A model generated the notes under the pieces. It was given only the letters and a program-made list of their open reading frames with translations. It searched no databases and had not been told where the DNA came from. Positions 22,821 through 34,218 of a DNA stretch of 64,000 bases are shown one piece after another. The stretch is from Rhodocollybia butyracea (taxonomy: Eukaryota; Basidiomycota; Agaricomycetes; Agaricales; Omphalotaceae): positions 62,001 through 126,000 of the forward strand of contig JADNRY010000026.1 in the NCBI GenBank assembly GCA_015501585.1. Reading direction: 5' to 3'. Made by a program: the position numbers and the translations under genes. The number at the start of each line of letters is the position of its first letter. Position 1 is the first letter of the stretch.

Positions 22821-23721
22821 AGGTTGCGCTAATAGTCAAAAGCTCCAGTCTCGTAAATTTGAGCGAGACCGATTGGAACGCATGTTTCGACAACAACTTA
22901 ACAGTTGAGTAGACTTCTTTTTTTTTATTTTCCAGGGTGTAATGTGTTTCGTCTTAGCTTCAGAACGGAAACTGCATAATCACACTGAAAGTAGTGTCAA
23001 GCGCCGCGATCCTAGAATTCAGACTCTCGCTCAACAATTCAATCAACTTCAAGTCTGTATGGCCGCAGCGGTGAAGGGGCGTAAAGCCCCTTCCAATGCT
23101 GTGGTACCTCGACCGATTGGGATGGATAAGCTCTTTGACCTAGACGTCGATGATGCAATCTGGGATGATATTGGTTTAGGTGATTCCGATGACCTCATTG
23201 AGGTGCCACTATAGTTGTCAGATGAACAGGTGAGGACTGGCATTCGAGGAATACTGCTTCGGGATCGCTCTGTTGAGGAATTGCAGCGTTTGAGGTATGA
23301 ACTCTCAGTTTTAGGAGAGTGGTTCAAGGAGGAATGGGATACATTAATGTTTGCAATGAGCATGACAGATGGTATGAAACTCGTTTTATTTTCTAGGAAC
23401 TTGTTCACTTAAATTATCGCCTGTTTAGATGCCAATCTACTCTTTCAACTGAATGAACGGCGCACTAATCTCATTCGGCTGGGTTTAGGTTGGACCCAAG
23501 CGTTGTCAAATCTCCCAGCAGACGTTAGACCTAGCTTTGTAGGGCCTGAACCAGCACAGTGGATGGAGATTGAACTGGAGACAGATGCGGATCATGTAGA
23601 ATTGTTGCAGGAAATGGAGGAAGACGGCTATCAGTTCGATGACGATGATTTGGATATGGGATTAGTTGAGCATATGGACACCCTGGCACTTGCAGATGCA
23701 CAGAGGTTTGGTGATATGTAA
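22821..23721 (+). pseudogene. KDZ transposase C-terminal fragment
   Basis: The pieces SRKFERDRLERMFRQQLN, an intron (about 22907-22961), SERKLHNHTESSVKRRDP, LAQQFNQLQVCMAAAVKGRK, LFDLDVDDAIWDDIGLGDSD, DEQVRTGIRGILLRDRSVEE, WFKEEWDTLMFAM and, after another intron, LLFQLNERRTNLIRLGLGWT follow the order of the C-terminus of Kyakuja/Dileera/Zisupton transposases. A TAG at 23212-23214 stands where the family has Trp (TGG). The catalytic domain is absent. A related fragment occurs at 62.6-63.4 kb. Confidence 0.65.
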
Positions 23722-24009
23722 CTACTTAGTTATATGTAGTGTGTTTGCCACTATATGAAATAACGTTACCCATCATCATTACTGCCTCTGGTACTACCGA
23801 CTCTGGTACAACCGACTCCATGACTATTGATATCACAAACAAAAGGATCAGAATGAAGACATGTCAAGAGCAACAGGTGTTCGTCAAGAGACCAAATTAT
23901 GATGTGCTACCCTTTGCTGGAGGTACATCCACCCGCAACCGCCGCCGGGATTCTCTACCACTCAATCGTTGGAACTAGCCAAGAGCATAAAACCTCTAAT
24001 GTTATTTAT

Positions 24010-24087
24010 GGTTCGATGGTGTAGCGGTTACTATGTGTTATTCCACTCATGGGAACCTGAGGTCCGGGGCTTGATTCCCTGGGGGAC
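24010..24087 (+). other. tRNA-Val-like sequence, probably a SINE head or tRNA relic
   Basis: GGTTCGATGGTGTAGCGGTT at the start matches the 5' half of a eukaryotic tRNA-Val, with a good A box (TGGTGTAGCGG). GGTCCGGGGCTTGATTCCC further on is a B box/T-arm whose 5-bp stem pairs. The acceptor ends do not pair well and the anticodon arm is too long, so it is not a working tRNA. It lies inside the KDZ-bearing element. Confidence 0.5.
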
Positions 24088-24640
24088 AAATGGAGCTGTT
24101 ACAAGATTTCACTTGAATGCGAAAATTTGTAATGACTTCTTTTTCCCTAACGACCTAACTGATAGCTACTTAGACAACAAAATGATTTGTTATTTCTCAC
24201 CAGTGCACCACTTTGGTTTTGATTAGTGAACTTTGAATAAAAGGTATTTTTTACAATCCAGGGAGATCTACTTCAAAAAACAACAAGACCGGGGGAGGGG
24301 TCACAGAAAGAGCATACAGTACTGTCTTTCTACCCACCCATCTTGCAATATATATATTATGTATTGCTATAGAAACATTTAAAACCTGTAAATGTAGTGT
24401 ATGAAGGTACACAGATAGAAGAGAAGGGCAACTACAGGTTTCAGGTTATCAATTGGTTGTAGGAAAAATATCCTGGTAGTGGGCTCTGGCTGCAGGCAGC
24501 AGTCAGATAATGATCAGGCTGTGAGCCTAGCATTTAGCAGGCAATCAATGCCCAATGCATAGTCTAGTGCAAGGGATGACAGGTATGGGTTGAAGGGGAT
24601 GGCTCCAGGCCCTAGAAAAAAGATTTGAAAAATTCAATCC

Positions 24641-24765
24641 GGTAGTACCAAGGTGGTAGTACCAGACCAGGACCCCTGGCACCTGGGCCTTGGTAGTACC
24701 GATCTCGGTATTACCGGGCCTTGGTACTACCAATCCGGTAGTACCAAGGTTGGTATATGCCTGGT
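24641..24765. repeat. Right subterminal GGTAGTACC array
   Basis: Units in both orientations (GGTAGTACC and GGTACTACC) with GGCCTTGG spacers; partner of the left array in the same element. A short isolated pair also occurs near 23787-23818. Confidence 0.75.
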
Positions 24766-24891
24766 ACTGCCTGCCCCAGGGGGGCAATATTTTATGAATA
24801 ATTGGCCCTAAGTTGGGACATTGAAAGGGGTGACTGAAGTGAATGAGAGTAGGAATGTGGTACATTGACCACAAGTTAGTAAAGTGTTTAC

Positions 24892-25651
24892 CTGAAATAG
24901 CTTGATGAGTATGAGTTTCGGGGTGATACAAAGTTGCTCACTATTGTCGATCTTTACGGGAGAAGTATCGGGATAAATAATTCTCCACTTGAGAATCAAA
25001 CGCTCTAGTGTCTCTGCCGTTGTTTTAATCTTGTCCACGTATTCCGTGGCTGCCTTGCGCTTAATTGATCCAAGGTTTTTTCGAACATAAACAAGACTAG
25101 CCTCTGCATTAAGTAGCGTGGCCTGTACCGTAGTCTGTTCTAAATCAATTGAGTCCAGAGACTCTAAACTACCCATAGCATCGTCTGCGACTTTTTGGAG
25201 GCGTTGAGCAGCAGTCACAGCCCTTGCTGATGCTACGTTTGTGTCCACTCCAAACTCATCTAGTGTCTCGGTGTGGCCAGCTTCTGTGGATATCATACTA
25301 GGGATCTGAAATCCATAGAAATATCAGCATGATGGAGTACAGAGAAAACAGTTCACTGTGCCTCACCCCGTTTGTGACTATCGTCTGGTATACCAAGTTC
25401 AGTACTGATTCCGTTGAAACGGGGTTTGAAGGAAGGTCCTTGTCTAGCACAATTGTAGACATGACATTGAGGTCATAGTCATGGGGCACATCCTGAGCCG
25501 TCGCTTTTTCCTTGTGCTTCTTCTCCTTCTTCAGCAACTGATCGATTGAGGCTAAGGCGGGATCTGAGCGGGGTCCCGACGAGGATCTGACAGGCGTGGA
25601 AGCGGCCTGTTTACTCAATGCGTGGCTGAGAAATTTGTCATAGTCAGCCAT
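24892..25651 (-). pseudogene. Upstream exons of the Plavaka-like transposase gene (helical N-terminus)
   Basis: Minus strand: 25651-25367 and 25305-24892 join in phase through a 61-nt intron. It opens MADYDKFLSHALSKQ, has a Lys-rich segment (LLKKEKKHKEK), then a long helical part ending SEQLCITPKLILIKLFQ before a GTAAAC donor. The intron that should follow contains the 2.9-kb KDZ-bearing element; on the far side the reading resumes in the Cys-rich transposase N-terminus at 21847. I infer that these exons belong to that gene; they could also be a separate small gene. Confidence 0.45.
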
Positions 25652-26337
25652 GAGTACTTGAGTATGAAGGATATGAACAGTGTACTTGAATGTTTGAACT
25701 TCCATCTTTCGCTGATCACCTACATGATAACATTGATAAGGATATGATCACGGGGCTCAGTCGGCCCGACTTCGAGCCGAAAGTTCCAAAAGCGCGCGCG
25801 CCAAGCCAAGGTGAATAATTAAGTATGATAAAATTGCGCAATGCACTTGTACTTTAATAAGTACACTGCACTTTGCGGCCTCTCCACATAGATAGATTAG
25901 ATAGATACACGGCCCAAGCGGCCATAAATGGGGATGACCTTAATTGTGGCACCCTCAATGTAAAGCACACGATAAGGTGGAGTGGAACACTAGTAGGTCC
26001 AATGAGCGTCCGATGAGAGGAAGCATGACCGGGCTGGCCAGCTTCTGTCCATTTTCTTTTACTGGGCATTAAATATCCAGTAGACCATCGAAGTTGTGTT
26101 TGTTGTGTCTGGCATAGACTACTAATTAGTCTATGCATACGACTTTTTTAAAAATATGTGGAGCTGAAGTCATACAACAATTTACGCTGGTATTCTTGCC
26201 GGGATTGAGTTATGCGCTTGAGCGCTCATAGCTAAGCGGAAGGTCCTTTGTCTTGACCTCTTTGTTAAAATATGTTACAACATGCCCTGCAGTCTTTCTT
26301 TTTTTCTCCACCAACATCAAGTCGTTCAAAAACCTGA
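25652..26337. other. Spacer with a dispersed 14-mer
   Basis: Contains GAGCGTCCGATGAG at 26004-26017, the same 14-mer seen at 50182 and, inverted, at 51768. A CG-rich alternation (GCGCGCGCGCC) is at about 25792-25802. No gene supported; the minus-strand frame 26138-25854 is unrecognised. Confidence 0.5.
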
Positions 26338-29300
26338 ATGACTTTACCCGATACTTGGCCTAAAGGGAATCCAAAGGGCATATTCGCATCACAGAAGCGC
26401 TCTAAACCTCTTGAAGGAAAGGCGCGGGGGTCTCATTATAAACGGCGAGGATGGGGATACTGGCACCCAGATATGGCAGAAGAAAAAATCGAAGACTATG
26501 TGAGTACTTGTTTTCATAATGCAGTAAGCTTAAAGTTAATCATCCCCAGATAGACCCGAACGAACATGGTCGTCGGTCAATCGTTGGTGATGTCCCTTTG
26601 TCGAGATGGCACACGAACTTACGTGTTCTTTAGGGAAATCCTACGTATCCCGTAGTGAAAGCTCGCCTGGTGTCCCAATTCAACGAAGCGGAACTACTGG
26701 ACAAAAGCAGACATCTTGAAGCGGCCCTTGAAATGGTAACTGAAGAACGTGATACCTACGTACATGCTCTTCAGACCAACAACGACTTATCCCAGCAGCT
26801 TGCAAGAGCTGAGGTACAGTTGAACCTTAAAGACGCCGCGATACGTGACCTTGAAATGGCTGCTGGACCTCGGACCAGTAACACAGTACTTGTTTTTTTT
26901 TCCTAGTGGCCGGCGTATAGCTAACTTTTTGTTTTCTCAAAGCGGTCATACCTAGAGGAAACCTCCCAGGTAGGGGTGCAACCATTTAAACTTTCATTCC
27001 TGCTCATTAATATCTGTTGTAGCGACTACAGCAACAATTAAACGCCATACTGTCTAGCCCTGGCACCTCGTCAGAACGGCTGCTGAATGCTGAAGAGGAT
27101 ATTCAGGTCTGGCCTCTAAAGATTTGCATGCTGAACAGCTTACCAATCTACCTACCAGTACCTTTTGAATTTGGTAAGCTCCACCAATCTGCAAGTAGAA
27201 CAAATATGCCAGGTTCGTTTTTTGATTTGCTTATAGGCCCGTTTCGAGCTGATATTCCAACTTTGAATAGTCGCTTGAGGAGAAGGACGCAGAAATAAAT
27301 CTGATCAGAACAGAAGACCATGATCTCCATGTTAGTCAGATCTCACTCATGCACTGTCTGGTCGCTCACAGCTGCATTTTTCATAGGTTGACTTGGTCAA
27401 GTCAGAACAACTTGCAACCTCTCTGGTCGCTCCATGACCCAAAAAGAGCTTAAATCACAGGCACATCCTGCCCCACACAAACTAATTAAATCTCATTCGC
27501 TTTTAGGAGCAAACAGCGTCATCACGTTTGAAATTGCTGAAAGACGAAAACATCAAACTTAAAGTACTGAAACCCTCATTGCTGCGCCGAGGGAGCTCAT
27601 GAGTTAAATCACTCTCAGGGATCGGTCGCCAAAGGTATCCGACTACGCAATTCCCTACGACAGGCTATCTCAAAACTAGAGGCGGCCAAGCAAACCGCGG
27701 AAGCAACTGTCAAGATGAAGTGGAATGAAATCATATCTTTGGAGCGGGACAAAGAGAAGCTAGAGAAGAAACTGAGCTTACAAGCTAAAAACGAGATGAG
27801 CGAGGTACATTTCATGCATACTCTCTCTAAACCCAATCCTGATTATCGTACAGAAGTTACTAGCAAAGGACCCCAATGAATTAAAGCATCTGAGAACTGA
27901 GCTTCAGAGCGAACGGGAGAAATCTGTCAAGGTATGCCGTTTCGGGTGTCCGCACAACACAATTTTGAACAATATTTGCAGAAAACTGAGAGCCACCTCC
28001 GGGAATGAGGGGAACTCAATGATAAGATCGATTCCCTCCAAAATGAGATCCAAGAAAATCGGGAGGAATTCCAGGTCGCAGTGAGTGTCTTTCTCCTTTG
28101 ATCTGCAGCACTTCTACAATAACGGCTGTTAGATGGAGAATGAGAGGGAGAGCCTAAGAGAGGTTGTCTTTTCAGCTTCTCTTTCATTTGATCTAGTAGT
28201 GCTGATAGATTTTGTGTATAGCGGATTGAAGAGGCTGAAAAGGATCTGAAGGCCTTCGAAGAGAAAATAAGAGGCTTAAACGACACTCTCGGTGACAAGG
28301 ACGCGCTTTTGAAGGATCAATGCCTCGAGGCAGGTCTAGCTTTGATACATTAGCTCTTGTTGACTAGAGTTCTTATAGCTTGATAAACTTCGACAAGAGA
28401 ACAACAAGCAGGGCGTTGATCTCCAGACCTCTGGGGTGAGCCTCCTAATGCGCCTTGTCAGTTAAGATTGTTGATGAGGTTTACTGAAGCAAAATCTTTC
28501 TTCGGCAAATGCGCATATCACTGAGCAATGGCTTGAGGTAAGTACATTCTCAGTAACATCACTCATAGCTCTGATTAACTCCCTTTGTAGCTTCAACAGG
28601 TTCAAATGGAGAAGACGCAACTGACGGCCGATCTCCATGCCTCTGAGGTAGGTCTTACCCAGTACATCTTACCAATTTGAATCTTTGACGGGTTTTGTTA
28701 AAGAACAAGCTCAATGTCGGGGCTCTTTGTCTCGAAGCGAAGGAGCTCGAGGTAATGTGCATTGTCTATACATTATCATCCATTACCCACACCGAATTCT
28801 CTTTACAGCATGAACTTGCCATAAGCAAAAACACGAGGTTGACCAGAGACCTCTGTAACTCTAACGTGACAAAATCTTTCCCATGATTCTTGTTTCTTTC
28901 GCTCATTAAAGAATCTCACTACAGGAGATCATTGTTGCCAATGATGAACATCTTGAAGCGGAGAAACGGGAGGTAGCTTCTTGTTTAATACATTGTCATT
29001 TGTTGCTCTAGCTATTTTTTTGTCAGCTTGGGGAAGTCCGCAAAGAGAATTCAAAATTGAACAATAATATTCACGCACTGCAGAGCAAGTACAAGGTAAA
29101 TAGTTTCCTTCCACTCATGATACTGCGTCTCGGTGAAAATTCCTGGAGGGGTTGAAGCAGCGAGAGGCTGAGCTTCAGGTACAAGTTAATACATATTTCT
29201 AGTTTGGACCGTTGACTGATTTCTATCCAAGGCAACTATCGGCAAGAACGAGCTTGCCGTGAACAGCAGGCATGAAGTACAATCAGTTTGAATATGGTAT

Positions 29301-32300
29301 TGATTATTGACCTACAAATTCCCTTTGTAGGCCGAACAAGCTCGAACTGAGAAGGCAGAGTTAGATGACCCTGCAAATCCAGTAAGTGTGCTGAGACAAT
29401 TATAGTATTTTGACTCGCTGAAAACCCATTGGAAAAGCCACAGCGCCGTGTAAACAAGCTTGAGGTAGGACTTGACATGCTTTGAACTAGAAATCTAATT
29501 GAGTTTCACTAAAGGACAAGCTCAATGCCAAGGATAAACTTCTCAAGCAGATCGAGCGTGAGGTAAGTTAGGTCTGAACCCTTGGCTTTCGTCACAGTAA
29601 TGGAATTCTCTTTATAGCGTGAAGCACTCCAAAAGGAGAAAGAAACCCTTACTGAGAAGCTGCGCGTATTGGGGGTTTCCATTGAGATGAACGAGGTCAG
29701 TCCTTTCTCTCAAGATTGCAATACTTTGGCAGGCTGAAAATCTTAGAAATCGTTGGCCGAACAAATCACTGACCTTCAGGTAGGAACTGACACGTCTTTT
29801 GATGTTTAACCACTGAAAGAGTATCATTAAAGGGCAACTTACAGGCGAAGGCACAACTTCTTGAGAGTAATGAACGTAACGCAAGTTTGTTCCAATGCAT
29901 TAACATTCTTAAGCTTCATTGAGTTTTCCCTGCAGCTTCATCAGCTTCGAACAGAGAAGTTAAAGCTGAGCGCCGACCTCCTCGAGTCCGAAGCAAGTCT
30001 CCTTTATCACTTCCTTCTGGTTTGGATCGATGACAAACTTGACCCCAGGGAAATCTCACCTCAGAGAGTGATCACCTTGAGCGCAAGGTGAGTTCATTTT
30101 TTGTTGCACCAGCATTGTTTTTCATCGCTCTGCTTCGTAGCTTGAACAAGGTCAAACGGAACAGGCGCGGTTAGCTGCCGACTCTGTACCTCCGAGGTAA
30201 CTCCTCGATGTGTTTTATCAACCTGAATTATTGACGAGTATTGCAGGATAATCTCAGTACCAGCGAACGGTATCTCCAGGCGGCGGCGCGCAAGGTAAGT
30301 TCATACTTGATGCATGATCATCCATTAAATTTTTGTATCAGCTTGGACAGGTCCAAACGGACAACGCAGACCTTAACGAAAAGCTCAGCGCCCTGAAGAG
30401 TTCCAGCAATAGCCTTCTCGAGAAGGGCAAGCGTGAGGTAAGCTCATCAGGAAAAGCCGTTTTTGCCTAGGTGACCCCAGAGTGGCCTAAAGCAAACTAG
30501 GTGACCTATGAATCCTATGGCATCCTAGGAGTTTGGGCTTGTCCCTTGCCAGTCAAGGCTCTTGAGGATTCCCTAGGGTATCCTAGGCAAGCCCAGGGCA
30601 AGCTTAGGTTTGCCCAGGTTTGCCCAGGTGTTCCCCAGGTGTTCCCCAGGAGCACCTGGGCAAACCTGGGCAAACCTAGGCTTGCCTAGGGAATCCTCAA
30701 GAGCCTTGACTGGCAAGGGACAAGCCCAAATTCCTAGGATGCCATAGGATTCATAGGTCACCTAGTTTGCTTTAGGCCACTCTGGGGTCACCTAGGCAAA
30801 AACGGCTTTTCCTGATGCTTATTCCCTATACATAATCGTTCATTGAACCATTTTATCAGCTTGAACAAGTTCAGCAAGACAAGGAAAAGGACCTTTGCGC
30901 CTTGAAGAACACAAACCAAGTTAGTGCTTTGCAACAAATCATAACACCTTGACTTATTACGAGTTCAGATGTCACTAGACCGACTGGAGGTAGGCCTTGA
31001 AATGTCTTAAAATAGATAGTTGCTGATTTTCATTGAAGGATAGTCTCAAGGCCAACGACAAGTTTCTTAAGGAGGCCAAGGAGGCCAAGTTCCAGGTAAA
31101 TTCAGTTTGCTTCTGTCAGCTTTTTATAGCACTGATTTTCTTCATTGGATTTTTGCATCAGCTTGAACAGGCCCAAACGGCCAACAAAGATTTGAGCAAC
31201 AAGCTTGATGCCTTGAAAAGCTCCAGTGACAGCCTTCTCAACGAGGGCAAGCGCGAGGTAGGCTCATTCCCTACGCATGATCATTTATCGAACATCCATT
31301 AAGCCATTGTATCAGCTTGAACAATTTTGACAAGACAAGAAAAGGCTGGACATGCAGGCCAAGTCCAAGGTAAGTTCGGTATCTGTCAGTTTTCATACCA
31401 CTAATTCTATTCATTGAATCTTTGTATCAGCTTGTACAGGTCCAAACGGAGAACAAGGACCTGAGCAAGAAGCTCGATGTCTTGAAGATTTCCAGAAAAA
31501 GCCTTCTCAACCAGGGCAAGTGCGATGTAAGCTCATTCCTCATTGAACCATCGTATCAGCTTGAACAACTTTGAAAAGACAAGGAAAGCCTATACATGCA
31601 GGCCAAGTCCAAGGTAAGTTGGGTTTATTTCTGTCAGCTTTCCACTAATTTTATTCATTGAATTTTTGTATCAGCTTGAACAGGTCCAAACGGAGAACGA
31701 CAATCTGAGCCACAAGCTCGATGCCCTGAAGAGCTCCAGTAATGACCTTCTTGAAGAGAGCAAGCGCGAGGTAAACTCATTCCCTACCTGTGATTATCCA
31801 TTGAACCATTGTATCAGCTTGAACAAGTTCGAATAGACAAGGAAATGCTGGACTGGCAGCTTAGCGCCTTGAAGGACATGAACCAAGTTAGTGCTATGCA
31901 ACAATTGTACCACATTTACTTACTAAAAATTCAGATATCACTGGACCGCCTCAAGGTAGGCCTTGGAATATATTCTTAAATTAGATAGTTGGCTGATTTT
32001 CGTTGAAGGATAGTCTCACAGCCAAGGACAAGCTTCTCAAGGAGGCCAACTCCAAGGTAAGTTTGGATTACATCTGTCAGCTTGCATCCCACTAATTCTT
32101 CTAGCTTGAAACACTCAGCAAGAAGATGGAGACGACCAAGGTTAGTACTCTCTGAAGATCGTAGTTTCGCGCCTTGTTAAAAGGTTTTAGAAATCACTTG
32201 GCGAGTCCAAGCAACGAATTAATGATCTTGAGGTACAACACTTGATTAACATCTTCCTCATGCTCCGCCTTACAGACCTTTTGAAGATACAGATCCAAAC

Positions 32301-34149
32301 AATTGAAGACGCTCGCAATGTGAAGGTTGAACTCATTTATCTTACTTTTTGAACCATTCCTCACCCGAATCATCCACTATTTAGCTTCTCGAGGTCTATG
32401 CCGAGAGGGATTCTTCAAATGCACGTATACCGCGTTGCATGAAAATGTGTAGTTTCATTCATAGGTACTCAATCTTTCGCTGGAGAACTCTGTCAATCAG
32501 CTCGTGGCTTACTGGGACTCACTCGAAAAAGATTTACTGGAGTCTGAAACTTTGGTTAGCAAGCTGCGAAATGAGTTGGTGGCTTCGGAGGCAAATTACT
32601 TAACCATTGAAGTGGGCGCCTTCCCTACATTTATTTTAAAAATAACCACTAATTTCCGTAACTTAGGCCAACCTCTCACGCCTTTCGGCTGCAAACAAAG
32701 CTCTCGTCGCGAAGAATGATGACTTGGCTACATCTCTGGCTGCTGTTAAAACAGATCAAGATGTTCGCATATCTCAAGTGAGTTTTCTAGCACTGTAGTG
32801 GTGAATACATTTTAATAATTGTACAGGCCCGGTTTGAATGTGTGTTACAAGAAAAAGATGATCTCTTAGTGAATCTACCAATTCTGGTCTCTGCTTTCGC
32901 CATGATTGACTCTTTATCGCAGGAAAAGCAACAGGAGATGCGAAGAATACTACTCTCAGAGCAGCAGAACTTGACTGCCGAAAAAATCAACGTCGAAGTA
33001 CACACCTTATTCGCTTTAGCTTTCAAACTGTTCACATTTTGCCCAGGGACTGAACAAAAAACTTCACAAGCTGCAGGAAGACCATGCTGAACTGATGGAG
33101 CAATGTGGACAATGGGAGGCTAGTGATATAAGAGTGCTCCAAGATGAACTTCTTGAAAAAAACAGAGAGCTTAGCTCGTTGAAGCGACTGCGGAGTGGTT
33201 CCAAGTCTGCTGTAAGTCTCAAATTGTTCTCTTCCATTCAATCTTATTCCGATCAGAGAACCGCCCAGCCAACCACTGGTGAGTCAACCAACCACGTAAA
33301 TTTGCAAGACCCAAACACATACGAAGTGGAAAATGAAGCGGAATCAGTGCCAGCTAGACCAACGAATCCTCAGTCTCACTTCCAGTCATTGGAATACACT
33401 AATCAACAGCCGCCATCTGGTCCTCAGCCTAACCCTCACACGCAATTGTTCAGAAATTCCAACCAGCAAGCACCATCCAATTCTTGGTCACATTCAGAAC
33501 CTCCGGTAGTCCTTGTCGGTGGTCTAAACAAAACCCTGAAGAAATCTCCAGTTAAGGCTCAGTTGCAACTTCTGCGTGGGTCATATGGGCTCAAAATGCC
33601 CTCAAACGTGAGTATGACGAAGTAGTTCCACTCTCTTACTAAATGCTATTCTCCAGGGATACAGTGTAGAGGGGTCGACTTCAAGCAGATCAAAGTCAAA
33701 ATCGAGTGCTTTGCAGCCACAGGATCGTGATGCGGTTGGATCTATCTATGTGCGTTTAATATCAATATACCCACTTCTTAGGCTCATTTTAAGTTACAGC
33801 AGAGGCAGAATACAAGCACCTTGAACACTTGTAACGGCAAAGAAAGAGACCTCAGACAGAAGCCTCAGGTAATTTTTACATTTTAGTTATACATGTTTTA
33901 CTGAAGAGTCCCCAGAGCTCTAAAGGCAAAGAATGTGAGAGAGAGGAACCCGATCGTGATCTCGCGGAAGAAGACGGAGACGGAGACAAAGACAAAGACA
34001 AAGAAGAAGACAAAGACAAAGACAAAGAAGAAGACAAAGACAAAGACGAGCCAGGGGACGGCCTAGTTTTTGAGGAGGGCATCGATGTCGAAGACGCCAT
34101 TTTTCAGTGGGTGGAAGGTTGGCAAAAATCGAAAACTTATACGCCATGA
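26338..34149 (+). CDS. Large coiled-coil protein of many micro-exons
   Basis: Opens MTLPDTWPKGNPKGIFASQK, with a GRGWGYWHPDMAEE-like lead. Exons of about 30-110 nt alternate with introns of about 50-60 nt over 7.8 kb; at least 40 exons can be recognised by GTAAG/GTACA donors and CAG|CTTGAA-type acceptors. Nearly every exon encodes heptad-like Glu/Lys/Leu sequence (for example EAELLDKSRHLEAALEMVTE and DVKMKWNEIISLERDKEK-like). From about 33240 the protein becomes Asn/Gln/Pro/Ser-rich, then ends in an acidic Asp-Lys/Glu repeat (33966-34056, GACAAA units). No motor, kinase or membrane domain is seen. A cytoskeletal or scaffold role is a guess. Two duplicated exons contain in-frame TGA (near 31328 and 31571), so parts may be skipped or the gene may be degrading. 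The end could lie beyond 34149 if the GAAG|GTTGGC site is spliced to the next block. Confidence 0.55.
30342..32060 (+). repeat. Tandem exon-intron duplication array in the coiled-coil gene
   Basis: A unit of one long exon (CTTGAACAGGTCCAAACGGA...GGCAAGCGCGAG) plus GTAAGCTCATTCCCTA-type donor, and a shorter partner exon (CTTGAACAAGTTCAG...), recurs at about 30342, 31161, 31431 and 31676 (long) and 30861, 31316, 31558 and 31818 (short). Exon sequence, splice sites and intron starts are all copied, so whole exon-intron blocks duplicated. Confidence 0.85.
30446..30816. mobile_element. 371-bp near-perfect palindrome (foldback element) in an intron
   Basis: From ATCAGGAAAAGCCGTTTTTG the sequence reads the same on both strands for about 130 bases from each side with very few mismatches; the centre holds repeated TTTGCCCAGG/GTTCCCCAGG. 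The intron start GTAAGCTCAT, seen in sister units, is split by it and partly repeated after it (GCTCAT / GCTTAT), which marks it as an insertion. Non-coding. Confidence 0.85.
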
Positions 34150-34218
34150 GAACAGAGAAACAATATTAACATGCGTAATTCGTTTATCATCCAAAAAACA
34201 GTCTAATGTGATAATGCT

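Larger units (their letters stand above)
21918..24841 (+). mobile_element. 2.9-kb DNA transposon with 26-bp terminal inverted repeats and subterminal GGTAGTACC arrays
   Basis: CACTTCAGTCACCCCTTTCA plus ATGTCC at 21918-21943 is the exact reverse complement of 24816-24841. The flanking 7 bases AATGAGA are repeated at 21911-21917 and 24842-24848. Inside each end lies an array of GGTAGTACC-type units (22497-22676; 24641-24765), like the subterminal repeats that bind transposase in CACTA and KDZ elements. The cargo is a KDZ C-terminal fragment and a tRNA-like relic. No full transposase is present. It split an intron of the Plavaka-like gene. Confidence 0.75.

Noticed and set aside
24010..24087. 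A functional tRNA-Val gene
   Set aside because: The acceptor strands do not pair and the anticodon arm is too long; only the promoter boxes are kept.
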